A stretch of DNA of 7,619 nucleotides from NCBI GenBank assembly GCA_003142355.1, contig PLMF01000172.1:12390-20008 (forward strand), given 5' to 3'. This document shows positions 5,904-7,619 of the stretch, one piece after another. This DNA comes from Bryobacterales bacterium (GTDB lineage Bacteria; Acidobacteriota; Terriglobia; Bryobacterales; Bryobacteraceae). Made by a program: the position numbers and the translations under genes. Under the pieces are notes generated by a model that was given only the letters and a program-made list of their open reading frames with translations, had not been told where the DNA came from and searched no databases. Every line of letters begins with the position of its first letter. Within the stretch, counting starts at the first letter, position 1.

Positions 5904-7063
5904 TGGCCATGCCGTTCGAGTTCGCCACCGCGGCGCGCATTCTCTTCGGCGAGGGCAAAGTGCGCGAAGTGCCCGCTGCCGCTGCCGCCATGGGCCGCCG
6001 CGCGCTGGTGGTGATGGGCGCATCGCCGGAACTCGCGTCGCCGCTCGTGGCCGGCCTGGAAGCCGCCGGGGTCGCCTGCCTGCCATTCCCGGTGGCCGGC
6101 GAACCGACCATCGAGATGGTCCGCGACGGCGCCCAGCACGCGCGCGCGGAGCGCTGCGATCTGGTAATCGGCATCGGCGGCGGCAGCGCCATGGATGCCG
6201 GCAAGGCGCTGGCCGCCATGCTGGCCAATCCCGGCGACCCGCTCGACTACCTGGAGGTGATCGGCCGCGGCCAGCCGCTCGGGCACGCTTCGGCGCCGTT
6301 CATCGCCATCCCCACGACGGCGGGGACGGGTTCGGAAGTCACCCGCAACGCCGTGCTGGCTTCGCCCCACCACCGCGTCAAGGCCAGTTTGCGGGCAAGC
6401 TCAATGCTGCCCAGGCTGGCGGTAGTCGACCCCGAATTGACCCTCGGCCTGCCGCGCGCGGTCACTGCTTCCACCGGCCTGGATGCCCTGACGCAGTTGA
6501 TCGAGCCGTACGTCGGGGTGCGGGCCAATCCCATGACCGATCTGTTCTGCATCGAGGGCATCCGTCGCGCCGCCGGCGCCCTGCCGCGCGTCTGGGAAAA
6601 CGGCGGCGACCGCGCAGCCCGCGCGGACATGGCCTGGGCCAGCCTGTTGGGCGGACTGGCGCTGGCCAATGCCGGCTTGGGCGCGGTGCACGGGTTCGCG
6701 GCGCCGGTTGGCGGCATGTTCCCCGCCCCGCACGGCGCGGCCTGCGCGGCGCTGCTTCCGCACGCGATAGCGGTCAACATTCAGGCCCTGCGCGCGCGTG
6801 CCCCGGCCAGCCCTGCGCTCGGCCGCTACGACGAAGTGGCGCGCCTGCTCACCGGCCGCGCGCAAGCCACCGCCGAGGATGGCGTCCGTTGGACCGCGGA
6901 AATCTGCTGCAAGCTTGAGATTCCCCCGCTGCGTACCTATGGCGTGACCGAAGCCGATATCCCCACCCTGGTGGAGAAAGCCGCGCAAGCCAGCAGCATG
7001 AAGGGGAACCCGATTGTGCTGACGCCGCAGGAGCTGCGCCAGATCATCGCGCAAGCCATGTAG
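5903..7063 (+). CDS. Iron-containing (group III) alcohol dehydrogenase family protein
   Basis: The 386-residue product matches the Fe-ADH family in length and motif order: cofactor-binding GGGSAMDAGKA (92-102), TTAGTGSEVT (138-147), STGLDALTQLIEPY (190-203), GLGAVHGFAAPVGG (258-271) and APHGAACAALLP (275-286). Three of the four usual metal ligands are present (D194, H263, H277). The fourth, normally His in DALTH, is Q198, which may weaken iron binding or shift metal preference. It reduces or oxidises alcohol/carbonyl substrates using NAD(P)H; maleylacetate reductase is a related alternative. I start at ATG 5903 because it overlaps the ABM stop and has AGGG six bases upstream. In-frame TTG 5897, GTG 5900 and ATG 5909 are other options. 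It forms a two-gene operon with the ABM gene; the substrate is unknown. Confidence 0.92.
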   Translation: MAMPFEFATAARILFGEGKVREVPAAAAAMGRRALVVMGASPELASPLVAGLEAAGVACLPFPVAGEPTIEMVRDGAQHARAERCDLVIGIGGGSAMDAGKALAAMLANPGDPLDYLEVIGRGQPLGHASAPFIAIPTTAGTGSEVTRNAVLASPHHRVKASLRASSMLPRLAVVDPELTLGLPRAVTASTGLDALTQLIEPYVGVRANPMTDLFCIEGIRRAAGALPRVWENGGDRAARADMAWASLLGGLALANAGLGAVHGFAAPVGGMFPAPHGAACAALLPHAIAVNIQALRARAPASPALGRYDEVARLLTGRAQATAEDGVRWTAEICCKLEIPPLRTYGVTEADIPTLVEKAAQASSMKGNPIVLTPQELRQIIAQAM

Positions 7064-7086
7064 GTCGTACTGTCTTGTACTGGTGG

Positions 7087-7118
7087 GGCAGGCGGTGCCG
7101 CCTGCCAACCTGTCTTTT
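7087..7118 (+). terminator. GC-rich hairpin, possible terminator or dispersed palindrome
   Basis: GGCAGGCGG at 7087-7095 pairs with CCGCCTGCC at 7098-7106 (9 bp with a 2-base loop, or 8 bp with a 4-base loop), followed by TGTCTTTT at 7111-7118. It lies 23 bases after the dehydrogenase stop, so intrinsic termination is reasonable. The T-run begins a few bases away from the stem, which is weaker than ideal. The GGGGCAGGCGG...CCGCCTGCC form also looks like interspersed hairpins that I recall from Acidobacteria and Planctomycetes intergenic regions. Confidence 0.5.
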
Positions 7119-7171
7119 CACAGCTTCCGACGGAAATCAGATTGGCGAGTGTGAAAACCCGCGCCGTGATG

Positions 7172-7177
7172 TAAAAT
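7172..7177 (+). promoter_or_regulatory. Promoter -10-like TAAAAT upstream of the kinase
   Basis: TAAAAT stands out in an AT-rich patch, 15 bases before the GTG at 7193. A TTGGCG at 7142-7147 is too far away (24-base spacer) to be a normal -35, and the best correctly spaced hexamer is poor. If used, it would give a very short 5' leader, matching the lack of a clear Shine-Dalgarno before the GTG. Confidence 0.35.
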
Positions 7178-7192
7178 ACTGCTCGATACACT

Positions 7193-7619
7193 GTGACGGA
7201 TCGAGTCGGCAGATACGAGGTCCTGGGCGAGATCGGACGCGGCGGGTTCGGCGTCGTCTATCGCGCCCACGACCCGGTGATGCACCGGAACGTCGCCGTC
7301 AAACTGCTCACCGCGCTCAGCGATCCCGCCCTGTTGGCCCGCTTCCGAAGCGAGGCCGGCACCACCGGCAATCTCCGCCACAAGAACATCATCACGGTCT
7401 ACGACTACGGCGAGCATGCCGGCCAACCGTTCCTGGTCATGGAACTTCTGGAAGGCAGGAGCCTCCAGGAGGTGATTCGAGACGGACCTCCTCTATCGCT
7501 GTTTGAGAAGGTGAGCGTTCTTTTGCAGGTGGCCGAGGGATTGCGCTTCGCGCACGAGCAGGGAGTGGTGCACCGCGACGTGAAGCCTTCCAACGTGATG
7601 CTGCTCAACGACGGCGGCG
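7193..7619 (+). CDS. Serine/threonine protein kinase, PknB-like, partial at window end
   Basis: The reading frame starting at GTG 7193 continues past the window edge, giving 142 complete residues. It is a bacterial eukaryotic-like kinase: glycine loop GRGGFGVVY (15-23), ATP-binding lysine K37 in VAVKLL, alpha-C Glu E54 in FRSEA, hinge region MELLEG (83-88), and catalytic loop HRDVKPSN (127-134) with D129, K131 and N134. All key residues up to the catalytic loop are intact; the DFG and the rest of the domain lie beyond the window. GTG is chosen because the frame gives the usual short lead into RYEVLGEIGRG; no earlier in-frame start is as good. There is no clear Shine-Dalgarno. Such kinases act on the cytoplasmic side, often with C-terminal membrane or sensor domains not visible here. 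Confidence 0.93.
   Translation, partial: MTDRVGRYEVLGEIGRGGFGVVYRAHDPVMHRNVAVKLLTALSDPALLARFRSEAGTTGNLRHKNIITVYDYGEHAGQPFLVMELLEGRSLQEVIRDGPPLSLFEKVSVLLQVAEGLRFAHEQGVVHRDVKPSNVMLLNDGG

Noticed and set aside
7118..7426. 102-residue minus-strand frame over the kinase start
   Set aside because: It is antisense to the kinase, whose glycine loop, lysine and HRD motif are intact in the GTG-started plus-strand frame.

Overview
The window looks like a piece of an Acidobacteriota chromosome, probably from the Solibacter/Bryobacter side of the phylum. The strongest clue is the gene at 3813-4931, whose product has the features of the VWFA-related family found mainly in Acidobacteria. The high GC content, the high-GC third codon positions, a TonB-type protein with a glycine-rich linker and a PknB-type serine/threonine kinase all fit. 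I assign the phylum by inference from these families, not by a database match.

Layout from left to right. Positions 1-141 hold a possible C-terminal tail of an upstream gene. That frame runs into a perfect 22-bp inverted repeat (81-133) that resembles a REP/RAYT-type palindrome. Next comes a secreted protein with Gln/Gly low-complexity segments (169-1203, +). It converges on a TonB C-terminal-domain protein (1213-2046, -). A 187-bp intergenic region (2047-2233) carries an AT-rich direct repeat with promoter-like hexamers and a possible 12-codon upstream ORF. It leads into a 519-residue protein (2234-3793, +) that joins a beta-sandwich-like module to a beta-propeller-like region. Nineteen bases later starts the VWFA-related exported protein (3813-4931, +), likely co-transcribed.

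The second half starts with a LOG-family phosphoribohydrolase (4981-5565, -). It diverges across only 32 bases from a compact two-gene operon: an LsrG/ABM-like monooxygenase (5598-5903, +), overlapping by one base an iron-type alcohol dehydrogenase (5903-7063, +). The latter has Gln in place of one of the usual metal-binding His residues. After a GC-rich hairpin (7087-7106) and a promoter-like AT stretch, a GTG-started serine/threonine kinase (7193 to the window end, +) begins and is cut by the window edge.

Working together: the kinase, the TonB protein and the VWFA protein are envelope or signalling components common in this phylum. The ABM/Fe-ADH pair is the clearest functional unit and suggests oxidation or reduction of a small carbonyl or quinol-like compound. 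I see no defence system, CRISPR array, rRNA, tRNA or complete transposase. The parts least explained by known families are the 519-residue protein with its leader region, the palindromic elements, and the low-complexity insertions in two exported proteins.
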